From CAISIP01 sp965278985 (lineage in GTDB: Bacteria > Pseudomonadota > Gammaproteobacteria > Burkholderiales > Burkholderiaceae_C), in contig OZ257131.1 of NCBI GenBank assembly GCA_965278985.1, forward strand, positions 6,386,001 through 6,450,000: DNA of 64,000 bases. The letters are read 5' to 3'. This document shows positions 53,194-61,572 of the stretch, piece by piece. The notes under the pieces are model-generated. The model was not told the origin of the DNA. It saw only the letters and a program-made list of their open reading frames with translations, and did not search any database. How positions within the stretch are numbered: position 1 is the first letter of the stretch; each line of letters begins with the position of its first letter. The translations under genes were made by a program, and so were the position numbers.

Positions 53194-54141
53194 ATGAAAG
53201 CATTTGCCTTTGTATTCCCCGGCCAGGGCTCCCAATCGGTGGGCATGCTCGACGGATGGGGTGACCATCCCGTGGTTGCGGCCACCGTGCGCGAGGCCTC
53301 CGAGGCGCTGGGAGAGGACCTCGGCAAGCTGGTGCGCGAAGGCCCCAAGGAAGCCCTGGCGCTGACCACCAACACGCAGCCCGTGATGCTGGTGGCCGGT
53401 GTGGCTGCCTACCGTGTGTGGATGGACCAGGTGGGCATGGCACCGCAGGCCGTGGCCGGCCATTCGCTGGGCGAATACTCCGCCCTCGTCGCGGCGGGCG
53501 CGTTGACGCTGGCCCAGGCCGCGCCGCTGGTGCGCCTGCGCGCCCAGGCCATGCAGGATGCCGTGCCCGTGGGGACGGGCGCAATGGCCGCCATCCTCGG
53601 CCTGGAGGCCGCCAAGGTGTCGGCCCTGTGCGCCGAGGTCACTTCCACGCTCGCCGCGGGCGAGGTGGTGGAGGCCGTGAACTTCAACGATCCCGCGCAG
53701 ACCGTGATCGCCGGCAGCAAGGCGGCGGTGGAGCGGGCCTGCGAGGTGCTCAAGGCCAACGGCGCACGCCGGGCCTTGCCGCTGCCCGTGTCCGCGCCCT
53801 TCCACTCGAGCCTGATGCGTCCTGCCGCGGAGCGGCTGCGCGAGGCGCTGGCGGCCGTGGACCTGCGCGCTCCGGCCGTGGCGCTGGTCAACAATGTGGA
53901 TGTGTCCGTCGAGACCGACGTGGCCCGCATCAAGGACGCGCTCTACCGCCAGGCCTTCGGCCCCGTGCGCTGGGTCGAGACCGTGCAGGCGCTCAAGGCG
54001 CGTGGCCTGGAGGTGCTGGTCGAGAGTGGCCCCGGCAAGGTGCTCGCCGGCATGGTGGGCCGCATCGATGCGTCGATGCAGGGGCTGCCGATGTTCGATC
54101 CCGCCAGTCTCGAGGCCACGCGCGCGGCGCTGGAGGCATGA
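53194..54141 (+). CDS. fabD: Malonyl-CoA:ACP transacylase
   Basis: Loads malonyl onto ACP. It has 315 residues. FAFVFPGQGSQSVGML, active-site Ser91 in AGHSLGEYSALVAAGAL, and His in VSAPFHSSLM are intact; the C-terminal block VLVESGPGKVLAGMV is also typical. The stop is just before the fabG start. Confidence 0.97.
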   Translation: MKAFAFVFPGQGSQSVGMLDGWGDHPVVAATVREASEALGEDLGKLVREGPKEALALTTNTQPVMLVAGVAAYRVWMDQVGMAPQAVAGHSLGEYSALVAAGALTLAQAAPLVRLRAQAMQDAVPVGTGAMAAILGLEAAKVSALCAEVTSTLAAGEVVEAVNFNDPAQTVIAGSKAAVERACEVLKANGARRALPLPVSAPFHSSLMRPAAERLREALAAVDLRAPAVALVNNVDVSVETDVARIKDALYRQAFGPVRWVETVQALKARGLEVLVESGPGKVLAGMVGRIDASMQGLPMFDPASLEATRAALEA

Positions 54142-54143
54142 GC

Positions 54144-54887
54144 ATGGCCGACACGCACATCCCCCAGGTGGCCCTGGTCACCGGCGCGTCGCGGGGCATC
54201 GGCCGCGCGATCGCGCTGGAACTCGCCACGCAAGGCTTCACCGTGGTCGGCACCGCCACCTCGCAGGCCGGTGCGGATGCCATCTCGCAGGCGCTGTCGC
54301 AGTACGGGGCGTCCCGTGGTGCGGTGCTCGACGTCACCGACTTGGCCGCTGTGGAAGCGGTGATTGACGGCATCGTCAAGCAGCACGGCGGGCTGCAGGT
54401 GCTGGTCAACAACGCGGGCATCACGCGCGACATGCTGGCCATGCGTCTCAAGGACGAGGACTGGGATGCGGTGCTCGACACCAACCTGAAGGCGGTCTTC
54501 CGCGTAAGCCGCGCCGTGTTGCGCACCATGATGAAACAGCGTTATGGCCGCATCGTGAACATCACTTCCGTGGTGGGAGCCTCCGGCAACGCCGGACAGA
54601 GCAACTACGCGGCCTCGAAGGCCGGCGTGGCCGGCATGACGCGCGCGCTGGCGCGCGAACTGGGCTCGCGCAACATCACGGTGAATTGCGTCGCGCCGGG
54701 CTTCATCGGCACCGACATGACGGCTGCGTTGTCCGAAGAGCAGCAGAAGGCGCTGCTGGGCCAGATCCCGCTGGGGCGCCTGGGCCAGCCAGCCGACATC
54801 GCCCACGCCGTGGCCTATCTGGTGTCGCCCAAGGCGGCCTACGTCACGGGACAGGAATTGCACGTCAACGGCGGCATGCACATGTAG
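54144..54887 (+). CDS. fabG: 3-oxoacyl-ACP reductase
   Basis: NADPH-dependent reduction of 3-oxoacyl-ACP. It has 247 residues from the ATG at 54144. TGASRGIGRAIALELATQG, NNAGITRDMLAMRLKDEDW, catalytic Ser in ITSVVGASGNAGQSNYAASK with Tyr and Lys, and GRLGQPADIAHAVAYLVSPK. Another ATG at 54138 overlaps the fabD stop, but GGAGG lies 7 nt before 54144 and only 1 nt before 54138, so I prefer the second. Confidence 0.96.
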   Translation: MADTHIPQVALVTGASRGIGRAIALELATQGFTVVGTATSQAGADAISQALSQYGASRGAVLDVTDLAAVEAVIDGIVKQHGGLQVLVNNAGITRDMLAMRLKDEDWDAVLDTNLKAVFRVSRAVLRTMMKQRYGRIVNITSVVGASGNAGQSNYAASKAGVAGMTRALARELGSRNITVNCVAPGFIGTDMTAALSEEQQKALLGQIPLGRLGQPADIAHAVAYLVSPKAAYVTGQELHVNGGMHM

Positions 54888-54962
54888 CGCGTGCGCGCCC
54901 CATGCGGGGCTGCACACTGCCTGGAAGCAGGTTCAAGGCCGGATGGTTCGCCCGGTCGCCGT

Positions 54963-54991
54963 TTGGAGATGCCTCTCCGCCCGGCTAAAAT
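54963..54991 (+). promoter_or_regulatory. Probable sigma-70 promoter of acpP
   Basis: TTGGAG at 54963-54968, a 17-bp spacer, TAAAAT at 54986-54991, placing the start of transcription about 27 nt before the acpP ATG. A separate promoter fits the very high demand for acyl carrier protein. Confidence 0.55.
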
Positions 54992-55024
54992 CGCGGATTC
55001 TTTTACAACCCTCTGAGGGACCCT

Positions 55025-55264
55025 ATGAGCGATATCGAAGCGCGCGTCAAGAAAATCATTGCAGAACAACTCGGAGTGGAGGAGTCCCAGGTCACCAACG
55101 CCAAGGCTTTCGTGGCCGACCTCGGTGCCGATTCGCTGGACACCGTGGAGTTGGTGATGGCGCTCGAAGATGAGTTCGGCATCGAGATTCCCGACGAGGA
55201 CGCCGAGAAGATCACCACGGTGCAGAACGCGATCGACTACGCGAACACGCACCAGAAGGCCTGA
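55025..55264 (+). CDS. acpP: Acyl carrier protein
   Basis: 79 residues, acidic. The phosphopantetheine attachment Ser37 lies in ADLGADSLDTVELVMALED. The helix I text IEARVKKIIAEQLGVEESQV is standard. GAGGGA precedes the ATG. It lies between fabG and fabF in the normal order and has its own probable promoter. Confidence 0.98.
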   Translation: MSDIEARVKKIIAEQLGVEESQVTNAKAFVADLGADSLDTVELVMALEDEFGIEIPDEDAEKITTVQNAIDYANTHQKA

Positions 55265-55376
55265 AGCTTCTGCGCGCACTGCCTGGCCCCTTCGTCGCTA
55301 TCGGCTGCGGGCCTGCGCACACACCCCGTTCTGCCGTCCGCGCGGAACTTCTCCCGATCACTGAACACCGATCCTC

Positions 55377-56621
55377 ATGACCCGTCGTCGCGTCGTCATC
55401 ACCGGCCTCGGCTGCATCAGCCCTGTAGGCAACACCGTTGCCGATGCGTGGGCGAACCTGCTGGCCGGCAAGTCGGGTATCGCCAACATCACCAAGTTCG
55501 ACGCGTCGAACTTCGCCTGCAAGTTCGCGGGCGAGGTGAAGGGCCTGGACCTGGACACCTACATCCGGCCCAAGGATGCCCGTGGCATGGACACCTTCAT
55601 CCACTATGGCATCGCTGCGGCGGTGCAGGCGGTGGAAGATGCGGGCTTGCCGACTGGCGAGGCGCTGGGTGAAGAAGCCTCCACGCGCATCGGTTGCCTG
55701 ATCGGTTCGGGCATCGGCGGCCTGCCGATGATCGAGGCCACGCACGACGACCTCGTCAACAAGGGGCCGCGGCGCATCTCGCCGTTCTTCGTGCCGGCCT
55801 CGATCATCAACATGATCTCGGGCCATGTGTCGATGCGCTTCGGCTTCAAGGGTCCCAACATCGCCATCGTCACGGCCTGTACCACGGGTTTGCACTGCAT
55901 CGGCGATGCGGGGCGGATGATCGAGTACGGCGATGCCGACGTGATGGTCGCCGGCGGGTCCGAGGCCACGGTGTCGCCCCTGGGCATCGGCGGTTTTGCC
56001 GCGATGCGGGCCTTGTCCACGCGCAATGACGACCCTGCGACGGCTTCGCGTCCCTGGGACCGCGACCGCGACGGCTTCGTGCTGGGCGAGGGCGCGGGCG
56101 TGGTGGTGCTCGAAGAGTACGAGCATGCCAAGGCACGCGGCGCGCGTATCTACGCGGAGCTGGGCGGCTTTGGCATGAGCGGCGACGCGGGCCACATCAC
56201 GGCGCCCAACATGGACGGCCCCCGCCGCGCCATGCTGAGCGCGATGCGCAACGCCGGCGTGAACCCCGACGAGGTGGACTTCCTCAGTGCCCATGGCACG
56301 TCCACGCCGCTGGGCGACATCAACGAGACCAACGCCATCAAGGCCGCGCTGGGCGAGCAATCGCGCAAGGTCGTGGTCAATTCGACCAAGTCCATGACCG
56401 GCCACCTGCTGGGCGGGGCCGGTGGCATCGAATCGGTGTTCACCGTGCTGTCGCTGCATCACCAGAAGATCCCGCCGACCATCAACATCTTCAACCAGGA
56501 CCCTGAGTGCGACCTGGACTACTGCGCCAACGTGGCGCGCGACGTGAAGATCGACGTGGCGTTGAAGAACAATTTCGGTTTCGGCGGCACCAACGGCAGC
56601 CTGATCTTCAAGCGGGTGTAG
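55377..56621 (+). CDS. fabF: Beta-ketoacyl-ACP synthase II
   Basis: Elongating condensing enzyme, 414 residues. Starts RRRVVITGLGCISPVGNTVA. Catalytic Cys in IVTACTTGLHCIGDA, His in FLSAHGTSTPLGDINE and His in STKSMTGHLLGGAGGIESVF; the C-terminal NNFGFGGTNGSLIF is typical. 112 nt after acpP. Confidence 0.97.
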   Translation: MTRRRVVITGLGCISPVGNTVADAWANLLAGKSGIANITKFDASNFACKFAGEVKGLDLDTYIRPKDARGMDTFIHYGIAAAVQAVEDAGLPTGEALGEEASTRIGCLIGSGIGGLPMIEATHDDLVNKGPRRISPFFVPASIINMISGHVSMRFGFKGPNIAIVTACTTGLHCIGDAGRMIEYGDADVMVAGGSEATVSPLGIGGFAAMRALSTRNDDPATASRPWDRDRDGFVLGEGAGVVVLEEYEHAKARGARIYAELGGFGMSGDAGHITAPNMDGPRRAMLSAMRNAGVNPDEVDFLSAHGTSTPLGDINETNAIKAALGEQSRKVVVNSTKSMTGHLLGGAGGIESVFTVLSLHHQKIPPTINIFNQDPECDLDYCANVARDVKIDVALKNNFGFGGTNGSLIFKRV

Positions 56622-56664
56622 CGGCACTGCTCCGCACGCCGCCGTTCCTCCTCCCTTCACGCGC

Positions 56665-57135
56665 ATGCACACGGCCCCCACGGTTACCTACCCGGTGGGC
56701 CGGTCCCGCGCCCGCAGCGTGGCCTTCTCGGGCGTGTGGCTGCTGGCCTTGGCGCTGACTTTGGGGTTCGTGGTCGAAGACGGTGCATCGCTGCGCGCGC
56801 TGTTCCTGGCCGTGGCGGCGCTGTCGGCCTACGGTATGGCGTGGCGGAGGCACCGCGAGGTGGAGGCGGGCCGGCTTGCCTGGGACGGTGTCACCTGGTG
56901 GTGGGAGCCGACCGTCGGCCACCGCATCGAAGGGCGCGTCGTGCCTTGCCTGGATGTTCAGTCCGTGGTCCTGGTGCATTTCGCGGCCAGTGCGGGGCAG
57001 GGCCGGTGGTTGTGGCTGGAGCAGTCCGCTGCGCCGCTGGTCTGGGGGCGCCTGCGCTGCGCCCTCATGCAGCCACCCGCGCGCCAGGATGCTGCGGGCG
57101 CGATGGCAGGTGCTTCCGCGGGACCGTGCTCTTGA
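56665..57135 (+). CDS. Small membrane protein of unknown function upstream of rpoE
   Basis: 156 residues. Two hydrophobic segments at about 19-36 (VAFSGVWLLALALTLGFV) and 43-58, then a soluble part with Trp-rich text (LAWDGVTWWWEPTVGHRIEG), WLWLEQSAAPLVWGRLRC and an Ala/Gly/Pro end. I recognise no family; the two short helices plus a Trp-rich domain recall CptA/YgfX-type membrane proteins. Its stop overlaps the rpoE start (TTGA at 57132), so the two are translationally coupled and it may act with the stress response. Confidence 0.75.
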   Translation: MHTAPTVTYPVGRSRARSVAFSGVWLLALALTLGFVVEDGASLRALFLAVAALSAYGMAWRRHREVEAGRLAWDGVTWWWEPTVGHRIEGRVVPCLDVQSVVLVHFAASAGQGRWLWLEQSAAPLVWGRLRCALMQPPARQDAAGAMAGASAGPCS

Positions 57136-57776
57136 GTGCCGCGCCCGAGGACCCTCCGGCGACCCCGGCAGTGGCCCCGAATCCGGACCTGCTGCTGGTG
57201 GAGCGCACGCTGGCGGGCGACCAGAAGGCGTTCGAGCTCCTGGTGGTGAAGTACCAGCGGCGCATCCAGCGGCTCATCGGTCGCATGGTGCGGGATGTGG
57301 ACCTGGTGGAGGACATCGCGCAGGAAACCTTCATCCGCGCCTACCGCGCCTTGCACCAGTTCCGGGGTGACGCCCAGTTCTACACCTGGCTGTACCGCAT
57401 CGCCGTGAACACGGCCAAGAAGGCCTTGATGGAGCTCAAGCACGACCCCACCGTGTCGGAAAGTGCGCTGCGCGCCGCCGACGATGAGGATGAAACTTCC
57501 CAGGCCAGAAATGAACCAACCACGGACGAAACCCCCGAATCGGAGCTGGCGGCCAAGGAAATCGGTGCCGTGGTGAATGCCGCCATGGAGGCGCTGCCCG
57601 AGGATTTGCGGCAGGCCGTGGTGTTGCGGGAGATCGAGGGTTTGAGCTACGAGGAAATTGCCGCCGCGATGGATTGCCCCATAGGGACCGTCCGGTCGCG
57701 CATTTTCCGGGCCCGCGAGGCCATTTCCGCCAAGGTCCGCCCTTTGTTGGCCCACCAGATTGGCAAGCGTTGGTAG
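57132..57776 (+). CDS. rpoE: RNA polymerase sigma factor RpoE (sigma-E/AlgU type)
   Basis: ECF sigma factor for envelope stress. It has 214 residues from the TTG at 57132. Region 2: GDQKAFELLVVKYQRRIQRL, VDLVEDIAQETFIRAYRALH and FRGDAQFYTWLYRIAVNTAK. Region 4: LPEDLRQAVVLREIEGLSYE and IAAAMDCPIGTVRSRIFRAR. TTG overlaps the previous stop and has GGGA 8 nt before it; a GTG at 57126 would add two residues. Followed by rseA and rseB, its usual anti-sigma partners. An extra acidic linker (DDEDETSQARNEPTTDETPE) lies between the regions. Confidence 0.95.
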   Translation: MSAAPEDPPATPAVAPNPDLLLVERTLAGDQKAFELLVVKYQRRIQRLIGRMVRDVDLVEDIAQETFIRAYRALHQFRGDAQFYTWLYRIAVNTAKKALMELKHDPTVSESALRAADDEDETSQARNEPTTDETPESELAAKEIGAVVNAAMEALPEDLRQAVVLREIEGLSYEEIAAAMDCPIGTVRSRIFRAREAISAKVRPLLAHQIGKRW

Positions 57777-57801
57777 GCCCCCGGGCCGAAGAGGGACAGA
57801 G

Positions 57802-58485
57802 ATGAAGCACGACATTGCGCACGATCCACAGATGCTCTCGGCGCTGGCCGATGGCCAGTTGCGCGGGGAGGCCCTGGCGCAAGCGGTGGCGCAGGCCACG
57901 GAAACGGAAGAAGGCCGCGCGACCTGGCACGCTTACCACGTGGTGGGTGATGTGCTGCGCAGCGCCGATCTGGGCGTCGGTGCCGGGGATGCGGACTTCG
58001 TGGTGCGCTTTCGGCGGCACATGGCGGCGGAGGGCATCCCGAAGGATTTGGCGATGCAGCCGGACACGCCTGCCGTGGTGGTCGCGCTGGACCCACGCAC
58101 TGGCACCTCCGTGAATCCCGTGGTGGCCGTGCAGGCTGCCCATCGCCGCTGGAAGTGGCTGGCAGTGGCGGCCTCCGTCGCCGCGGTGTCGGCGCTCGGC
58201 TGGCAGTGGATGGGGACAGGCCTGGTGCCCGCAGCTGCTCCGCAACTCGCCGTGCTGCAGCCTGCTGCGGGAACGGGTTTGGCGTCGGCGCCGGTGGCAC
58301 AGGTCGCGCAGGCAGCCTCCTCGACCACGCCCCTCACCGAGGTGGCGGGCGCACCGGGTGTCATGCTGCGCGACCCGCGCCTGGACGAATTGCTGGCGGC
58401 GCATCGCCAGTTCGGCGGAACATCCGCATTGCAGATGCCGGCCGGGTTCCTGCGCAATGCCACCTTCGAAGGTTCTGGTCGATAG
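57802..58485 (+). CDS. rseA: Anti-sigma-E factor RseA
   Basis: 227 residues. The N-terminal sigma-binding domain starts QMLSALADGQLRGEALAQAV and includes WHAYHVVGDVLRSADLG. One membrane segment at about 116-133 (KWLAVAASVAAVSALGWQW), then an Ala-rich periplasmic part with a short RseA-C-type end (MLRDPRLDELLAAHRQFGG). It holds sigma-E at the membrane until cleaved by site-1/site-2 proteases. Its stop lies 16 nt before the rseB start. Confidence 0.93.
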   Translation: MKHDIAHDPQMLSALADGQLRGEALAQAVAQATETEEGRATWHAYHVVGDVLRSADLGVGAGDADFVVRFRRHMAAEGIPKDLAMQPDTPAVVVALDPRTGTSVNPVVAVQAAHRRWKWLAVAASVAAVSALGWQWMGTGLVPAAAPQLAVLQPAAGTGLASAPVAQVAQAASSTTPLTEVAGAPGVMLRDPRLDELLAAHRQFGGTSALQMPAGFLRNATFEGSGR

Positions 58486-58501
58486 GCGGCTGGTGAACGG
58501 C

Positions 58502-59560
58502 ATGTCCAAGCCTCTGCTGCATCCTGGAGCGCGGACCCTGGTAGCCTGCGCGGTGCTGTGGATGGCGCACACGGCCGGCGCGCAGGCGCCCGCCGGCGCA
58601 ACCTCGTACACCGTGGCCGCCGCCGATGCCAGGATGGCCGAGCCGGGGATCGCGGAGTGGCTGATGCGCATGCACGAAGCCTCGCGGCGCCGCGCGTACA
58701 TCGGGGTGTTCGTGGTGTCCTCGGCCAACAACATCTCCAGTGCGCGCATCTGGCATGTCTGCGATGGTGACCAGCAGATCGAGCGGGTCGAGTCGCTGAC
58801 AGGCACACCTCGCTCCACCTTCCGCCACAACGACGCGGTGATCACCTTCCTGCCCGACAGCAAGACCGCCTTGTCGGAGCGGCGGGAATCGCTGGGCCTG
58901 TTCCCGGACCTGCTGAAGTCCGCAGACTCTTCCATCGCCCGCTTCTACAGCGCCAAGCGCCTGGGCGTCGAGCGGGTCGCGGGCGTGGACGCGGACATGG
59001 TCGTGCTCAAGCCCAAGGACGCATCGCGCTACGGCTACCGGATCTGGACCGAGAAAACCAGCGGCCTGGTCGTCAAGCTGCAGACCATGGATGTGGACGG
59101 CACGGTGCTGGAGCAGGCTGCGTTCTCCGAGCTGCAGCTCGACGCACCGGTCAGCATGGCCAAGCTCTCGCGCATGATGGGCCAGACCAAGGGCTACAAG
59201 GTCGAACGTCAGGAGCTGGTCAAGACCACGCCGCAGGCTGAAGGCTGGGAGCTCAAGGAACCGGTCGCCGGTTTCGAGCCCATGAGCTGCCACATGCGGC
59301 CTGTCGGCGGCACCGAAGGGGCGCAGTCGCGCAGCACGATGCAGTGGGTGTTCTCCGATGGGCTGGCTTCCGTCTCGCTCTTCGTGGAGCCGCTGGATCC
59401 GGCGCGCCATGTGCAGGAGGGCACGACCCGCATGGGCGCGACCCGCATGCTGGTGCGCCGCGTGGCCGACAAGTCGGGCGATTGGTGGCTCACGGTGGTG
59501 GGCGAGGTACCTCAGGCCACCTTGGCCGCGTTCGCGCAAGGGTTGGCACGCAGCCGATGA
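58502..59560 (+). CDS. rseB: Periplasmic sigma-E regulator RseB (MucB)
   Basis: 352 residues from the ATG at 58502. Signal peptide ends near TAGAQA. The MucB/RseB lipid-binding domain is seen in WLMRMHEASRRRAYIGVFVV, FRHNDAVITFLPDSKTALSE and RYGYRIWTEKTSGLVVKLQT, with the C-terminal RseA-binding domain containing WVFSDGLASVSLFVEPLDP and LVRRVADKSGDWWLTVVGEV. It shields RseA from cleavage and senses lipopolysaccharide. A GTG at 58493 would add three residues. Confidence 0.94.
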   Translation: MSKPLLHPGARTLVACAVLWMAHTAGAQAPAGATSYTVAAADARMAEPGIAEWLMRMHEASRRRAYIGVFVVSSANNISSARIWHVCDGDQQIERVESLTGTPRSTFRHNDAVITFLPDSKTALSERRESLGLFPDLLKSADSSIARFYSAKRLGVERVAGVDADMVVLKPKDASRYGYRIWTEKTSGLVVKLQTMDVDGTVLEQAAFSELQLDAPVSMAKLSRMMGQTKGYKVERQELVKTTPQAEGWELKEPVAGFEPMSCHMRPVGGTEGAQSRSTMQWVFSDGLASVSLFVEPLDPARHVQEGTTRMGATRMLVRRVADKSGDWWLTVVGEVPQATLAAFAQGLARSR

Positions 59561-59582
59561 CACCTGCCCGCAGGACTGATCT

Positions 59583-61070
59583 ATGAATGGAGCAAACGCG
59601 ATGATGGATTCGATTAGCTGGACCCGTATGCGGCATGGCCTGGTGGCTACCGTCTTGTGCTCGGTGATGGCCTTGACGGTGCCGGCCCCCTCCCAGGCGC
59701 AGGTGCAGGGCTTGCCCGATTTCACGCAACTCGTCGAGCAGGTGGGGCCCTCGGTGGTCAACATCCGCACGGTGGAGCGGGTCACGGCCCGGCAGCGCCA
59801 GGGCGGCGGCATGGACGAGGAGATGCTGGAGTTCTTCCGGCGGTTCGGTGTGCCCATTCCCAACATGCCGCGGCAGGCGCCGCGCCCGAACAGCCCGCAG
59901 CAGGACGAGGAACCCCGCGAACAGCCCCGCGGCGTCGGCTCGGGCTTCATCCTCACGTCCGACGGCTTCATCATGACCAATGCCCATGTGGTGGACGGTG
60001 CCGACGAGGTGATGGTGACGTTGACCGACGACCGCGAGTTCAAGGCCAGGATCATCGGCGCCGACAAACGCACGGACGTGGCCGTCGTGAAGATCGATGC
60101 CACGGGCCTGCCGGCGGTGAAGGTGGGCGACGTGAACCGGCTCAAGGTGGGCGAATGGGTCATGGCCATCGGTTCGCCCTTCGGCCTGAAGAACACCGTC
60201 ACGGCGGGCATCGTCAGCGCGAAGCAGCGCGACACGGGTGACTACCTGCCCTTCATCCAGACCGACGTGGCGATCAACCCGGGCAACTCCGGTGGCCCGC
60301 TGATCAACCTGCGGGGCGAGGTCATCGGCGTCAACAGCCAGATCTATTCGCGCTCGGGTGGGTTCATGGGCATCTCCTTTGCGATCCCGATGGACGAGGC
60401 GATCCGCGTGAGTGACCAGTTGCGCATCTCCGGCAAGGTCGCACGCGGCCGCATCGGCGTGCAGATCGACCAGGTCACCAAGGATGTCGCGGAGGCCATC
60501 GGTATGGCCAAGCCCGCCGGTGCGCTGATCCGTGGCGTGGAGAGCGCCTCGCCCGCCGACAAGGCGGGTGTGGAGGCGGGAGACATCATCACGCGTTTCG
60601 AAGGCAAGAGCATCGAGAAGCACAGCGACCTGCCGCGCCTCGTGGGCAACACCAAGCCAGGCACGCGCAGCGCACTGACCGTCTTCCGGCGAGGCGCCAC
60701 CAAGGAGCTGAGCGTGACCATCGGCGAGATGGAGCCCGAGACCGTGGCCGCCAAGCCCGCCGCGCCGGCGGAGAAGCCCAAGCCCACGGCGGCGGCGCAG
60801 AGCCTGGGCCTGACGGTCAGCGAGATCACCGAGGCGCAGAAGCGCGAACTCAAGCTGCGCGGCGGCGTGAAAGTCGATGCCGTCGCCGATGTCGCGGCGC
60901 GCGCGGGCATTCGCGAGGGCGACGTGATCGTGGGCATCGCCAACACCGAGATCGGCACCATGAAGGACTTCGAGGCTGCAGTGGCTGGCATGGACCGCAG
61001 CAAGCCCGTGAACATCCTCTACCGCCGAGGGGAGTGGGTGCAATACGCCGTGGTGCGCCCGGCACGGTGA
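59583..61070 (+). CDS. mucD: Do-family periplasmic serine protease MucD/DegP type
   Basis: 495 residues, last gene of the rpoE-rseA-rseB-mucD module. Signal peptide ends near PAPSQAQ. Intact triad H135 (MTNAHVV), D165 (KRTDVAVVK), S236 (NPGNSGGPLI). Two PDZ domains (RIGVQIDQVTKDVAEAIGMA and LGLTVSEITEAQKREL). A Gln/Pro/Glu-rich loop follows the N-terminus (PRPNSPQQDEEPREQPRG). Degrades misfolded envelope proteins. It is the second Do protease of this window; the first (20968) lacks a sigma-E neighbourhood. Confidence 0.95.
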   Translation: MNGANAMMDSISWTRMRHGLVATVLCSVMALTVPAPSQAQVQGLPDFTQLVEQVGPSVVNIRTVERVTARQRQGGGMDEEMLEFFRRFGVPIPNMPRQAPRPNSPQQDEEPREQPRGVGSGFILTSDGFIMTNAHVVDGADEVMVTLTDDREFKARIIGADKRTDVAVVKIDATGLPAVKVGDVNRLKVGEWVMAIGSPFGLKNTVTAGIVSAKQRDTGDYLPFIQTDVAINPGNSGGPLINLRGEVIGVNSQIYSRSGGFMGISFAIPMDEAIRVSDQLRISGKVARGRIGVQIDQVTKDVAEAIGMAKPAGALIRGVESASPADKAGVEAGDIITRFEGKSIEKHSDLPRLVGNTKPGTRSALTVFRRGATKELSVTIGEMEPETVAAKPAAPAEKPKPTAAAQSLGLTVSEITEAQKRELKLRGGVKVDAVADVAARAGIREGDVIVGIANTEIGTMKDFEAAVAGMDRSKPVNILYRRGEWVQYAVVRPAR

Positions 61071-61083
61071 GCCATCGGGAATG

Positions 61084-61115
61084 TCCCCCAAGCCTGAGCA
61101 AGGCGGGGGGTCTTT
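61084..61115 (+). terminator. Terminator after mucD
   Basis: Stem CCCCC-(AA)-GCCT/AGGC-GGGGG around GAGCA with a two-base bulge, followed by TCTTT, 15 nt after the mucD stop. Ends the rpoE module. Confidence 0.65.
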
Positions 61116-61313
61116 GTGGGCTGGGCGCCGCAGTTGCCGCCGATCCTAAAAATAAATTTCGGGGCTGCTGATCTCCTAAGTCTGTTTGCGATCACTAACA
61201 TGAGCCCGGCATATGTGCGGGTTTGGTTAGAATAGGGGGCGCAGTTCGGGCATTGGCAGCATATCGGGAGCCTACAAGTCCACGATATGGGATGCCCACA
61301 GCGCTTCCCACCA

Positions 61314-61381
61314 CGATCCACAGATCACTCACAAGTTGTCCAGAGACTTGCACTCCGATCGTGTTGATAACCTGTGTATAA
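61314..61381 (-). other. Cluster of DnaA-box-like 9-mers in the mucD-lepA gap
   Basis: Read on the minus strand: TTATACACA (61373-61381, perfect match to TTATNCACA), 2 nt, then TTATCAACA (61362-61370, 8 of 9). On the plus strand are TTGTCCAGA (61336-61344, 7 of 9) and CGATCCACA (61314-61322, 7 of 9). An AT-rich stretch (AAAAATAAATTT, about 61147-61158) lies about 160 bp away. dnaA itself is not in the window. Could be a DnaA-titrating or regulatory site; may be chance. Confidence 0.4.
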
Positions 61382-61461
61382 ATATCCTGTTGCTGACGTG
61401 CAACGACTGCCATCCGGCGACTTCGGTCTGTGCTTCCAGGGCTTTTTGCCTACAATGAAGT

Positions 61462-61527
61462 TCCAACTAATCGCAGTTGCCAATGATTGTTGGTTCAGGG
61501 CGCGTCAGACATGACGCGCCCTTTTTT
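61462..61527 (+). ncRNA. Candidate small RNA (about 65 nt) with own terminator upstream of lepA
   Basis: A TACAAT at 61451-61456 could be a -10, giving a start near 61462. The predicted RNA has a 5' hairpin (61463-61472 with 61485-61493, 9 pairs, one bulge, 12-nt loop) and a 3' hairpin GGGCGCGTCA/TGACGCGCCC (61498-61521) followed by TTTTTT, a textbook Rho-independent end. No open frame fits. No clear -35 was found. A leader attenuator of lepA is the main alternative. Confidence 0.45.
61498..61527 (+). terminator. Strong Rho-independent terminator 46 nt upstream of lepA
   Basis: A 10-bp perfect stem with loop GACA and six T residues. The hairpin lies between mucD and lepA and cannot serve mucD alone, which already has one at 61084. 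Confidence 0.9.
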
Positions 61528-61572
61528 ATTTGCTGCGTCCTTTCCAATTCAATCACTTAAGCGTTCTCGTTG

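Noticed and set aside
61195..61413. A 72-codon minus-strand frame in the mucD-lepA gap
   Set aside because: No ribosome site, no family, and it covers the DnaA-box-like sites; unlikely to be translated.
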